A stretch of 57,734 bases of DNA, taken from an uncultured Gammaproteobacteria bacterium (GTDB lineage Bacteria > Pseudomonadota > Gammaproteobacteria > Pseudomonadales > Azotimanducaceae). Location: positions 1-57,734 of the forward strand of contig CAJXUL010000002.1 of NCBI GenBank assembly GCA_913060615.1, given 5' to 3'. Below the pieces are notes generated by a model that saw only the letters and a list, made by a program, of their open reading frames with translations, was not told the DNA's origin and ran no database searches. Every line of letters begins with the position of its first letter. The first letter of the stretch is position 1. This document shows, piece by piece, positions 40,234-48,712 of the stretch. The translations under genes were made by a program, and so were the position numbers.

Positions 40234-41193
40234 CTAGCTGAAAACCACAATATTTTTTCCATCCACTGAAATTTTCTCAGCCAGTGAAAGTTCTTTGATG
40301 GCTCTACCCACCATTTCTCGGGAACAGCCCACCAAACTACCAATCTCCTGACGCGTAATACGTACTTGCATACCATTAGGGTGAGTAATTGCTGCTGGAC
40401 TATTAGCCAGGTAATTCAGAGCGTTTTCTACCCGACCAGTAACATCAAGAAACACTAGGTCATAAATTCTGTCGTCGCTATAATTGAGGCGCTGGGCTAA
40501 TTGACCTGCCACTCTCACTAAACATTCAGGGTGGCGTTGGCAAATCCGTTGAAAATCTGAGACGGCTATTTCAGCAACTTTACATTCTTCTCTCGTTTTG
40601 AATGTGGCCTTATGGTTTCTGTTATCGAGCAGCATGGGTACTTCACCAACAAAGTCTCCGCGGCCCAAATAGTCGAGCACCAATTCTCGTCCATCAAGGC
40701 TATACCGATATGCGGTAAGAGAGCCTTCCAATATGTAGGTAATGCTACTAGCAATTTCGCCTTCTCTATAAACAATGCTTTTAGCGCGAATTTTTTTAAA
40801 AGATGCCACACGTAGAAGTTCTGCTATAGCTGGTGCGCTAATATCGCCAAATGCTGACAAGCAGGAAAGGTTTATGGGAAAGCCTGCAGCTTTGGACAAC
40901 ATAGCAGTAATATCTAAAGCACCACTAAATCTTGAGCTACTGTTTTCCTCATGCAACTTTGTTTGGTTAGCAGATTGGCCTAATCTTACTCTCGCACCAT
41001 TCTCGTGTTTTGCATTAACTGGGCCATTAGTGTCGCGGACTTTTCTTTTGGAAAATTGAAAAGCATTAAGAAGTGCCTTGGCCATAATCGTTCCGCGCGC
41101 CGTTTCATTTACCCGCCTCGAGCTCTTCGTATTACCGGCAGCGGACTTTGACACCGATCTTTGTTGAGTATAAGTAGGCATTGTTTGATCCAT
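40234..41193 (-). CDS. CRP/FNR family regulator in the Vfr position, with altered cAMP pocket
   Basis: 319 residues. Residues ~105-319 align with E. coli CRP/Vfr: beta-roll, then FLDVTGR, then THPNGMQVRITRQEIGSLVGCSREMVGR with the DNA-reading Arg, Glu, Arg (CRP R180, E181, R185) intact, so TGTGA-type half-sites are expected. The cAMP contacts differ: CRP R82-S83 align with His-Lys, and T127-S128 with Ser-Asp; only G71-E72 remain. The first ~100 residues are a polar, low-complexity extension absent from CRP and Vfr. ATG at 41193; later ATGs (41181, 41085, 40902) would shorten or remove the extension. Context trpC / this gene / yhfA / coq7 matches Pseudomonas vfr. Possibly ligand-free or responding to another ligand, as Xanthomonas Clp does to c-di-GMP. 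Confidence 0.85.
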   Translation of the reverse strand: MDQTMPTYTQQRSVSKSAAGNTKSSRRVNETARGTIMAKALLNAFQFSKRKVRDTNGPVNAKHENGARVRLGQSANQTKLHEENSSSRFSGALDITAMLSKAAGFPINLSCLSAFGDISAPAIAELLRVASFKKIRAKSIVYREGEIASSITYILEGSLTAYRYSLDGRELVLDYLGRGDFVGEVPMLLDNRNHKATFKTREECKVAEIAVSDFQRICQRHPECLVRVAGQLAQRLNYSDDRIYDLVFLDVTGRVENALNYLANSPAAITHPNGMQVRITRQEIGSLVGCSREMVGRAIKELSLAEKISVDGKNIVVFS

Positions 41194-41521
41194 TCCTATT
41201 GCGGCAGAAAGTACTGCTTGGGTACAAGATGCTAAGGACTGGTGTATGTAACACCCCGCGCCCGATAAACGGGAGCTTTCGCGCTACAACCGGATAAATT
41301 TTGGCTATGATCGGGTTCCTTTATACAACTCCCTAATACGAATTGGTGTAGAAGAAATGCATTCAATATCAATATTAGGCACATCTAATGTTGATATTGA
41401 ATACGCGACTTTTGCCGAGATATTCGCAATTTTCAGAGATCCCAAGCACATCACTGAGTACAATATGAGCCAAATAATTCATTTAACTCAAAACCAAAGC
41501 ATCTAAAAAGGACCTATTTCA
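41194..41521. promoter_or_regulatory. Divergent region between Vfr-like gene and yhfA
   Basis: 328 bp. Contains GGTGT-ATGTA-ACACC near 41242, a loose CRP-like dyad, and a large inverted repeat (41361-41402) inside a 49-codon ORF (41358-41507). Promoters for both genes must lie here, but none is clear. Confidence 0.4.
41361..41402. repeat. 16-bp inverted repeat upstream of yhfA
   Basis: Arms ATTCAATATCAATATT (41361-41376) and AATGTTGATATTGAAT (41387-41402) pair over 16 positions with one mismatch (a G-T wobble), separated by 10 nt. It has no T tract, so it looks more like an operator or an mRNA hairpin than a terminator. Confidence 0.6.
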
Positions 41522-41944
41522 ATGCAAGTAAACGTAGCGTGGGGCGGGAATGTTCATTTTAAAGCAGAGAATAGTTCCGGTCATCAGGTACCCATGGACG
41601 GTCCAGAAGAAGCCGGAGGCGAAAACCTTGGCAGCCGACCCATGGAACTAATACTCATGGGCTTAGGCGGCTGCACCGCTTACGACGTAGTAGATATTTT
41701 AAACAAAAGCCGCCAGCCCTTAGAGGATCTAAAAGTCAGTATCAAGGCCAAAAGGGCTGAAACCATTCCAGCGGTTTTCCAACAAATCGAGATTCACTTC
41801 ACAGTTGTGGGTGCAGGAGTCGACCCAGGCAGGGTGCAGAGAGCTATAGATTTAACCGCAGAAAAATATTGCTCGGCGTCTATTATGCTAGAAAAAGGCG
41901 GCGTTGAAATTACCCATTCATTTGAAATTGTCGCTGGGCTTTAA
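41522..41944 (+). CDS. yhfA: OsmC family protein, YhfA type
   Basis: 140-residue OsmC/Ohr-fold protein, closest in pattern to E. coli YhfA: GHQVPMDGPEEAGG, the first redox Cys in GLGGCTAYDVVDIL (~51) and the second in AEKYCSASIMLEKG (~119). OsmC proteins reduce organic hydroperoxides through such a Cys pair; the YhfA branch has no proven substrate. ATG at 41522, with AAAAAGGA ribosome site. Lies next to the CRP-like gene, as yhfA does next to crp in E. coli. Confidence 0.92.
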   Translation: MQVNVAWGGNVHFKAENSSGHQVPMDGPEEAGGENLGSRPMELILMGLGGCTAYDVVDILNKSRQPLEDLKVSIKAKRAETIPAVFQQIEIHFTVVGAGVDPGRVQRAIDLTAEKYCSASIMLEKGGVEITHSFEIVAGL

Positions 41945-42017
41945 CCTTGGCTTTGACATTTATTTTCCTGCCAGCTTCTTTGATTATTTTGTAGCTCTAG
42001 AGCCTGGCTGCAATAGC

Positions 42018-42656
42018 TTAGATTCGGTAGGTCGTATGGGTCATAGCCTTAGACACTAAGCTCATCACATTCTTCAGTGGCTGCGGGAATACACTGCCCC
42101 CTTGCGCCACTGCATTGGCGCCATGCCGAGACTCGTCAGCGCGCATTTCTTCCAGAATCAGCCGACTTTTCTCGTCTTGTTCCGGCAAAGACTCCAAATG
42201 CTCTTCTAAATGTTTAACCACTTGATCTTCAGTTGCTTCGACAAAACCAAGGCTAATCCGATCACCCAGCAGGCCCGCACCCACACCTAGCGCAAATGAG
42301 GCACCATAAAATAATGGATCAAAAACGCTGGGGCGAGCATCTAACTGATCGAGGCGCTGACGACACCATGACAAATGGTCTTGCTCTTCACCGGCCGCAT
42401 GCAACAAAGATGCCTTGGCGCTGGCCGATTTAGCAGTCAACGCCTGCCCCTCATACAACGCTTGAGCACAAATTTCGCCTGCATGATTGACCCGCATTAA
42501 ACCCGCAACATGCTTGCGCTCGTCATCTGACAATTCAGACTCTTGCTGGTCCGCGCCAGGACTACGGCGAGTGCCGGTATGACCGCCTGTTAGTGTCTTC
42601 AGACTTCTATCAATGCCACCAATAAGGTCATCAACAAATGAATTTGAATTACGCAT
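42018..42656 (-). CDS. coq7: Demethoxyubiquinone hydroxylase Coq7
   Basis: Di-iron hydroxylase that adds the last ring hydroxyl in ubiquinone synthesis. 212 residues. Iron ligands: Glu and ExxH in NHAGEICAQALYEGQ and GEEQDHLSWC, then LEEHLESLPEQDEKSR and MRADESRHGANA. Coq7 replaces UbiF in Pseudomonas-like bacteria. The start is ATG at 42656; the in-frame TTG at 42689 is less likely. Same strand as purD, 80 bp downstream. Confidence 0.95.
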   Translation of the reverse strand: MRNSNSFVDDLIGGIDRSLKTLTGGHTGTRRSPGADQQESELSDDERKHVAGLMRVNHAGEICAQALYEGQALTAKSASAKASLLHAAGEEQDHLSWCRQRLDQLDARPSVFDPLFYGASFALGVGAGLLGDRISLGFVEATEDQVVKHLEEHLESLPEQDEKSRLILEEMRADESRHGANAVAQGGSVFPQPLKNVMSLVSKAMTHTTYRI

Positions 42657-42736
42657 AGTAGTTACCCTTATAAACCTTTCTGACGACAATAGTTAGTTAC
42701 CAATCAATCATTAAGCAAAGACCCATCATTTACTGT

Positions 42737-44011
42737 TCAACGACCTATTGCCCTATGGCCAATGTCCTTGCGGAAATATCTGTTCCGCCAGCCTATTAAG
42801 TCGACACGCTCGTAAGCAAGCACTTGAGCCATTTCAACACTCTCACCTAAACCTACAACACAAAGCACGCGTCCACCGGCTGTCACTACTCTACCATCAG
42901 CCAGCCGAGTCCCGGCATGAAAAACTTTAGTGTCTAACAAGTCTTTATCTAAGCCTGTAATCTCGTCGCCGCCCGCATAATCTCCAGGGTATCCGCCTGC
43001 GGCCATCACAACACCTAACGCCATCCGCGGATCGAAATCTAACGGCGCATCTGTAAGCGTGCCAGCCACCGCAGAAATTAGGCACTGCAGTAAATCGGCA
43101 CGCAGGCGCATCATTACAGGCTGGGCTTCTGGATCACCAAAACGACAGTTAAACTCTACAACCTTAATCTGACCCTCATGATCAATCATTAAACCAGCGT
43201 ACAAGAAACCAACATAAGGCATACCGTCAGCGGCCATGCCCGCCAAGGTTGGATTAATCACTTTCTCCATCGCCAACTTATGCACGGCACTGGTCACCAC
43301 TGGGGCTGGTGAGTAAGCGCCCATACCGCCAGTGTTAGGACCACGATCACCATCGTCACGGGCCTTATGATCTTGAGAAGAAGCAAAGGGTATTGCCGTT
43401 TTACCATCACATAAGCAAATGAAACTCGCTTCTTCGCCCTGCAAAAATTCCTCAATAACCACTTTGTGACCGGCTTCGCCAAAACCGTTGCCGCTGAGCA
43501 TATCTTCCACCGCTGCAATGGCTTCATCTTCGTTTTGCGCAACGACTACGCCTTTGCCAGCAGCTAAGCCGTCGGCCTTCACAACTATCGGCGCACCATT
43601 GTCCCTAATGTAATGAGTGGCTTCGCTTACGTCTGTAAATGAGGCAAAAGCTGCGGTGGGTATATTATGCCGCGACATAAAATCTTTGCTAAATGCTTTA
43701 GAGCCTTCTAATTGCGCGGCCGCTTGAGTAGGACCAAAACAAGACAGTCCCGCAGCTGTAAATTGGTCTACTGCGCCTAAAACCAACGGCGCTTCCGGTC
43801 CCACTACGGTGAAGTCGACATGCTCAGCGCGAGCCAACGCCATCAAGCCTTGGATATCTGTTGCTGCAACATCTACATTGCGTACATTCGCCTCTAAGCC
43901 AGAGCCTGCGTTACCTGGAGCAACCAAAACCTCATCTACTCCGGCACTTTGTGCAAGCTTCCATGCCAGAGCATGTTCACGTCCACCTGAACCAATGACT
44001 AATACTTTCAT
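42737..44011 (-). CDS. purD: Phosphoribosylamine-glycine ligase
   Basis: ATP-grasp enzyme making glycinamide ribonucleotide in purine synthesis. 424 residues: VLVIGSGGREHALAWKL (3-19), ADGLAAGKGVVVAQ (~145-158), GGMGAYSPAP, and VEFNCRFGDPEAQPVMMR (~280-297). ATG at 44011 after a GGTGAG ribosome site, 60 bp after purH on the same strand. Confidence 0.97.
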   Translation of the reverse strand: MKVLVIGSGGREHALAWKLAQSAGVDEVLVAPGNAGSGLEANVRNVDVAATDIQGLMALARAEHVDFTVVGPEAPLVLGAVDQFTAAGLSCFGPTQAAAQLEGSKAFSKDFMSRHNIPTAAFASFTDVSEATHYIRDNGAPIVVKADGLAAGKGVVVAQNEDEAIAAVEDMLSGNGFGEAGHKVVIEEFLQGEEASFICLCDGKTAIPFASSQDHKARDDGDRGPNTGGMGAYSPAPVVTSAVHKLAMEKVINPTLAGMAADGMPYVGFLYAGLMIDHEGQIKVVEFNCRFGDPEAQPVMMRLRADLLQCLISAVAGTLTDAPLDFDPRMALGVVMAAGGYPGDYAGGDEITGLDKDLLDTKVFHAGTRLADGRVVTAGGRVLCVVGLGESVEMAQVLAYERVDLIGWRNRYFRKDIGHRAIGR

Positions 44012-44071
44012 CGTCTCACCTTTTAATTTGCTGGCTACTTATTAGCTTACTGTCTGAGTAAATGGGATGCT

Positions 44072-45616
44072 TTAATGTCTAAAATGTCTTATGCCCGTAA
44101 AGACCATAGCAATACCATGTTCGTCAGCGGCATCAATAACTTCTTGGTCACGCATAGAACCACCTGGCTGAATCACCGCACTAATACCGGCCGCCGCCGC
44201 TGCGTCTATGCCATCACGGAAGGGGAAAAATGCATCTGAGGCCATCACAGAGCCCGGCACCACAAGGCCCTCTTCATCTGCTTTTAGACCGGCAATTTTG
44301 GCACTAATCACGCGACTCATTTGCCCTGCACCAACACCTATAGTTTGTAGATCTCGAGCGTAAACAATGGCATTGGACTTAGTGAACCAAGCAACTTTCC
44401 ATGCAAAGTGCAGATCAAGCATCTGGGCTGGCGTAGGTTGCGCTTTAGACACCACGCGAAGCGCGTCTTCATCTAGGCACAACTCGTCGGCGCTTTGCAC
44501 CAACAAGCCACCACCAACTCGTTTAAGCTCACGACCACGAGGACTGGCATCAAGTGGCCCACAAGACAGCAGGCGTACATTTTTCTTTTGCTTGGCAATC
44601 TCAATAGCTTGCGCATCTACGCTAGGTGCTATAACCACTTCAACAAACTGTTGTTGTAGAATAGGTGCGAGTACTTCGCCAGTTAGTGGGCGATTAAATG
44701 CAATTATGCCGCCAAAAGCTGAAGTAGGATCCGTGGCAAAGGCCTTGTTGTAAGCCTCCATCAAATTAGCGCCAATACCTACACCGCATGGATTTGCATG
44801 CTTCACAATGACACAGGCAGGTTGTTCGAACACTTTCACGCACTCAAGAGCAGCATCTGTATCAGCGACATTATTGTAAGAAAGCTCTTTTCCTTGCAGT
44901 TGTTTGTAGGACGCGATCTGACCAGATTTAGCGGGATTCACTTCACGATAAAACGCAGCCTGTTGATGCGGGTTTTCGCCGTAACGCATGTTGTCCATCT
45001 TATCGAAAGTAAGCGTCAGTGAATCTGGCAACAACTCCTCAGAACCAAGGTAACCGGCAACGGTTGCATCATATTGAGCAGTATGCCGAAATGCTTTCAC
45101 AGCAAAACTGCGACACATGCCCTCATCAATAGTATTTGCAGCCAAGCATTCACCAACCTGCGCATAGTCCACGGGGTCGACTACGGTGAGTACGCTGGCA
45201 TGATTTTTTGCAGCGGCTCGAACCATAGTCGGGCCACCGATATCAATGTTCTCAATGGCCATTTCATCAGTGCAATCGTCCTTGGCAATAGTTGCGGCAA
45301 ATGGATAGAGATTAACTACAACTAAATCAATTGGATTGATGTCGTTAGCAGCCATTACTTCTTCATCAATACCCCGGCGCGCCAAAATGCCGCCGTGAAT
45401 TTTCGGGTGCAGTGTTTTCACACGTCCATCCATCATTTCAGGAAAACCTGTATAGGAGGCAACTTCAGTCACCGCAATACCAGCTTTTTGCAGTGCCGTG
45501 TAAGTGCCTCCAGTGGAGAGAATCTCTACATCTGCCTTAACTAGGGCTTGGCCTAACTCTGCTAAACCACTTTTATCCGATACGCTAATCAGCGCCCTAC
45601 GAATATTTATTGGCAT
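44072..45616 (-). CDS. purH: Bifunctional AICAR transformylase/IMP cyclohydrolase
   Basis: Last two steps to IMP. 514 residues: N-terminal MGS-like cyclohydrolase domain ([30 protein letters not shown], ~1-195) and C-terminal transformylase with the catalytic Lys-His in [12 protein letters not shown] (~266-277). ATG at 45616 after GGAG. Upstream gene is dusB; the fis gene that normally lies between them is absent. Confidence 0.97.
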   Translation of the reverse strand: MPINIRRALISVSDKSGLAELGQALVKADVEILSTGGTYTALQKAGIAVTEVASYTGFPEMMDGRVKTLHPKIHGGILARRGIDEEVMAANDINPIDLVVVNLYPFAATIAKDDCTDEMAIENIDIGGPTMVRAAAKNHASVLTVVDPVDYAQVGECLAANTIDEGMCRSFAVKAFRHTAQYDATVAGYLGSEELLPDSLTLTFDKMDNMRYGENPHQQAAFYREVNPAKSGQIASYKQLQGKELSYNNVADTDAALECVKVFEQPACVIVKHANPCGVGIGANLMEAYNKAFATDPTSAFGGIIAFNRPLTGEVLAPILQQQFVEVVIAPSVDAQAIEIAKQKKNVRLLSCGPLDASPRGRELKRVGGGLLVQSADELCLDEDALRVVSKAQPTPAQMLDLHFAWKVAWFTKSNAIVYARDLQTIGVGAGQMSRVISAKIAGLKADEEGLVVPGSVMASDAFFPFRDGIDAAAAAGISAVIQPGGSMRDQEVIDAADEHGIAMVFTGIRHFRH

Positions 45617-45706
45617 CTATCGCTCCTTCCTATAAAGATAATAACTGGGGCTTTGTTGCCCAAATTTCAAATATGATTAATTACTTGCCTGCAAAAACAA
45701 AGGCCT

Positions 45707-46738
45707 CTAGGCAGCTGAGTTCATTTGCTTATGATCTTCATTAACAACATGCAAGTTACTGGTAAAAGCCAGTGCGCCTTTGCTTTGCAAACTCAGCCAA
45801 ACCACTTGAGCGTCGGCAGAATCTAACGACATAAACGCCCGACAAAGGTGAGACGCACCTAGTCGGCCCAAATAGGCTTCTATGTGCTTACGGGCAATTC
45901 GCATACCTTGTTCAGGGCCGTAAAATTCGTGCATTAGCTTGAGATGACGCAGCATAATCTTTAGTTGCTGCTGACGATTTAACAAAGGCTTACCCGCCAA
46001 CTCAGCAAAAATCCATGGCTGACCAATAGCGCCACGACCAATCATGACGCCATCGGCGCCACTAATTTTTCGAGCTTTTTGCGCGCTGGCCAAACTGTCT
46101 ATATCACCATTAACCAGTAAAGGAATATTCAGCTTTTGCTTAGCCAGCTGTATTTTTTCGTAACTGGCTTGGCCTTTAAAACGGCAGGCACGGCTGCGGC
46201 CGTGCATCACCACCATGCGCGCACCCGCTTCTTGGGCCACACACGCGGCTAATACACCCGCCTCATCATCGATGGTCAGGCCGGTGCGCGTCTTAATAGT
46301 CACCGGCACGTCAACAGCGCCGGCAACAGATTCAACAATGCGACCAATATTATCAATATCACCCAACAGCGCAGAACCAGCGGCTTTGCGACAAACCTTT
46401 TTCGCAGGACAACCAAAGTTAATGTCTATGACTTCCACGCCTTCACCGACCAAGCGCTTGGCCGACTCGGCCATAACCCGCGGATCGTGACCGGCAATTT
46501 GAACAGCATTGGGATTTACGCCAGGCACCAGCACGCGCCGCAAACGACTCTTGCCGGTTTCCCACAACTCAGCTTTTGAGGTGACCATCTCACTAACCAT
46601 ATATCCGGCACCCAGTTCCCAAGCCAACGTGCGAAAAGGCACATCTGTCAGACCAGCCATAGGCGCAAGCGCAAAAGGGCTGCGCAAGGACACGGTAGAG
46701 CTTAGTGAAATGGAATTTTCTGGCGCCACAACTGGCAT
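45707..46738 (-). CDS. dusB: tRNA-dihydrouridine synthase DusB
   Basis: Flavin enzyme that reduces uridine to dihydrouridine in the tRNA D-loop. 343-residue TIM barrel plus helical tail: LAPMAGLTDVPFR (~23-35), catalytic Cys in INFGCPAKKVCRKAAGSALL (~109-128), VTIKTRTG, MVVMHGRSR, NGDIDS and GVMIGRGAIGQPW. ATG at 46738 after GAGG. In most relatives fis is the next gene; here purH follows after 90 bp. Confidence 0.96.
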   Translation of the reverse strand: MPVVAPENSISLSSTVSLRSPFALAPMAGLTDVPFRTLAWELGAGYMVSEMVTSKAELWETGKSRLRRVLVPGVNPNAVQIAGHDPRVMAESAKRLVGEGVEVIDINFGCPAKKVCRKAAGSALLGDIDNIGRIVESVAGAVDVPVTIKTRTGLTIDDEAGVLAACVAQEAGARMVVMHGRSRACRFKGQASYEKIQLAKQKLNIPLLVNGDIDSLASAQKARKISGADGVMIGRGAIGQPWIFAELAGKPLLNRQQQLKIMLRHLKLMHEFYGPEQGMRIARKHIEAYLGRLGASHLCRAFMSLDSADAQVVWLSLQSKGALAFTSNLHVVNEDHKQMNSAA

Positions 46739-47024
46739 TTTTCTACCTCAGTTTTAGAGGCCGCAATGATAGCGCTGTCGAGGAAAAATCTATAGTAACA
46801 AGTAGATTGAAAAGAACAAAAAGAGAACAGAAAAGACGCCAACGAAGGGCGTAACAAAAGACGAAACAAAAGACTCAGGCACGGTCGCATAAAAGCGCGC
46901 AAAATAGCGCGCAAGGAGAATGCAAAAATGGGTGTAAAAATGAGCGAAAAAAAGCCGACAAATAATGCCGACCCTATTTTGCAGCGCCTCTAAGCTCATC
47001 TGCAAACCCAGAAGCGCAGGCTGT
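46739..47024. other. VOC / dusB spacer, low complexity
   Basis: 286 bp rich in A and in AAAAGA-like words (plus strand). A 69-codon minus-strand ORF (46790-46999), Phe/Leu-rich, follows the VOC gene by 25 nt; its hydrophobicity follows from the T-rich strand, so it is not called. CGCGCAAAATAGCGCGC near 46896 is a small inverted repeat. Confidence 0.4.
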
Positions 47025-47396
47025 CTACATCTTCATTTCATAAAAGCACAGCTTGTTGCCATCGGCGTCGCGCACGTAAGCACCATAGAAGATGGGCAAA
47101 CGCTCACCGGGCGCACCGTCGTCGGTAGCACCCAACTCCATCGCTTTGGCATACAGGCGGTCAACGCCAGCACGGTCGCCGCCAGGAATCGCAATCATGT
47201 TGCCATTACCGGAAGCAGGCGCTTCTTCATTGTAAGGCACGCAAATGGCAATCATCGGCGCATCAGGGCCAGTGCCATAGAACTTAATGCGATCCATGCC
47301 AATCAACTGGGTAGCACCCAATTCAGCAAGTAAGGCACCGTAAAACTCGCAAGCGCTGTCCATATCGCTCACACCAATAGTGGTATATCCAATCAT
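47025..47396 (-). CDS. VOC (glyoxalase/bleomycin resistance) family protein
   Basis: 123-residue single-domain vicinal-oxygen-chelate protein: YTTIGVSDMDSACEFYGALLAELGA (4-28) and YGAYVRDADGNKLCFYEM (~104-121), giving the paired beta-alpha-beta-beta-beta pattern. VOC proteins include lyases, dioxygenases and drug-binding proteins; no specific function can be assigned. Start ATG at 47396 with AGGAG upstream. It sits between the repeat array and dusB, where relatives usually have other genes. Confidence 0.85.
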   Translation of the reverse strand: MIGYTTIGVSDMDSACEFYGALLAELGATQLIGMDRIKFYGTGPDAPMIAICVPYNEEAPASGNGNMIAIPGGDRAGVDRLYAKAMELGATDDGAPGERLPIFYGAYVRDADGNKLCFYEMKM

Positions 47397-47547
47397 TCCA
47401 AACTCCTAGTTAAGATAGCCTGAATCTTTTACAGCTAACCCTAACCCACATGCAACCTATAATGAGGACCAAGCCGAAAAACCCGAGAGAAGCATCAATC
47501 CAAACGACACACGGTAAATATAGAAAAAACGCACAACAAAGGAATTG
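47397..47547. other. Upstream region of VOC gene
   Basis: Together with the repeat array this forms a 386-bp gap between prmA and the VOC gene. This part presumably holds the VOC promoter; no clear motif is seen. Confidence 0.3.
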
Positions 47548-47790
47548 TTCCCCCACAAACCATCGCTTTAGTAAAAAGTGCGAGATGTTCCCCCACAGAT
47601 CGTGGCCCTAATAAAAAGAGTTCCCCCACAGACCATGGCCTTAACAAATAGAAAGACCACACAACAAAGGAATTGATTCCCCACAGACCATCGCTTTAAT
47701 AAAAAGAGCCCCCCACAATCCATCGCCTTAACAAATAGAAAGACCCCACAACAAAGGAATTGATCCCCCACAGACCATCGTTTTAATAAA
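47548..47790 (-). repeat. Six-copy direct-repeat array after prmA
   Basis: A ~32-nt unit of form TTCCCCCACAGACCATCGCTT followed by TAATAAAAAGA recurs six times, beginning near 47548, 47588, 47621, 47677, 47709 and 47764. Copies 3 and 5 (and less fully the start of copy 1) are linked to an extra block AACAAAGGAATTGA, giving a higher-order period of about 87 nt. Copies differ by a few bases. The last copy touches the prmA stop. A minus-strand reading frame through it is open and encodes a repetitive hydrophobic peptide, but is not considered a gene. Confidence 0.85.
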
Positions 47791-48712
47791 AACCAACCCC
47801 AACCAAACACGCCCACTGCTCTTCTATAATCGGCGCTTCAAATTGAATACTCGGATAAGCTGCCATCACTTCATTAGCCTGTTCAGCCAGCACCCCCGAT
47901 AAGACCAAACGTCCACCCGGGCTAAGCAATCCGACAAATTCGTCAGCTAAACTGATCAATGGCGCTGCCAATATGTTGGCTACAAGAACGTCGAAGGCGC
48001 CTGCAAATTTGGCACGCTCCGAGTCTGGCAATTGCTGCCACTGAGCTAACGACAAAGTATCGATATTGGCAGCGATATTATTGAATTCAGCGTTTTCGTT
48101 AGTCGCAAGCACAGCTTGTTCATCGTGATCTACTGCCACTACCTCAGCGCCCAAAAGCGCCGCGCCAATAGCCAATATTCCAGACCCACAACCAAAATCC
48201 ATCACTCGTTGCTGGGGTTCAAGGTGAGATGCTATCCACTCAAGACACATGCGCGTTGTGGGGTGACTGCCGCTACCAAAAGCTAAGCCAGGCTCTAAAT
48301 ATAAATAAGTTTGGTCGCTTTCGACAGTTGATGCTTCGACAACCTCGCCCGCGCCCTCAAAAGACTTGGGCTGCAACCATAACCGGCCACCGAATTGAGC
48401 ATTGACCGCATGATTGAGCATGCGCAGCTGCCAATCTTCTTCACCAACAAAGTCCACTTCCAAGCGCTGGTGAATATCGGCATCAATACTGGTTAGGGCT
48501 TCTCGAAGCGCGGGAATATCCGCATCTAGGGGGAACAGTGCTTTAAGCCGAATACTACTCCACAAAGGAATAGCGCCTGGGTCAGGCTCAAGTACTACCT
48601 CGTCGGCTAAGCTTTCTAACGTCACAGCGGATGCACCGGCTTGAATCAGCAACTCTTCCGCCATTGCTACATTTACAGACGTCAGCGACAACGTTACCTG
48701 TAGCCAGCTCAC
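47783..48712 (-). CDS. prmA: Ribosomal protein L11 methyltransferase
   Basis: Trimethylates ribosomal protein L11. 309 residues: N-terminal substrate domain (SWLQVTLSLTSVNVAMAEELLIQAGASAVT), SAM-binding VMDFGCGSGILAIGAALLGA (~165-184), VAVDHDEQAV and VANILAAPL (~240-248). GTG start at 48712 overlaps the accB stop as GTGA. In relatives accC separates accB and prmA; here they are joined directly. Confidence 0.96.
   Translation of the reverse strand: MSWLQVTLSLTSVNVAMAEELLIQAGASAVTLESLADEVVLEPDPGAIPLWSSIRLKALFPLDADIPALREALTSIDADIHQRLEVDFVGEEDWQLRMLNHAVNAQFGGRLWLQPKSFEGAGEVVEASTVESDQTYLYLEPGLAFGSGSHPTTRMCLEWIASHLEPQQRVMDFGCGSGILAIGAALLGAEVVAVDHDEQAVLATNENAEFNNIAANIDTLSLAQWQQLPDSERAKFAGAFDVLVANILAAPLISLADEFVGLLSPGGRLVLSGVLAEQANEVMAAYPSIQFEAPIIEEQWACLVGVGFY

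Noticed and set aside
46790-46999. 69-codon hydrophobic ORF between VOC and dusB
   Set aside because: Hydrophobicity follows from a T-rich low-complexity strand; no good ribosome site or family match.
47548-47790. CRISPR array
   Set aside because: Repeat units are diverged, spacers are irregular and partly made of the same repeat, and no cas genes are nearby.
47568-47816. 82-codon minus-strand ORF with repeated hydrophobic peptide after prmA
   Set aside because: It is the translation of the direct-repeat array, begins inside prmA in another frame, and has no ribosome site or known homology.
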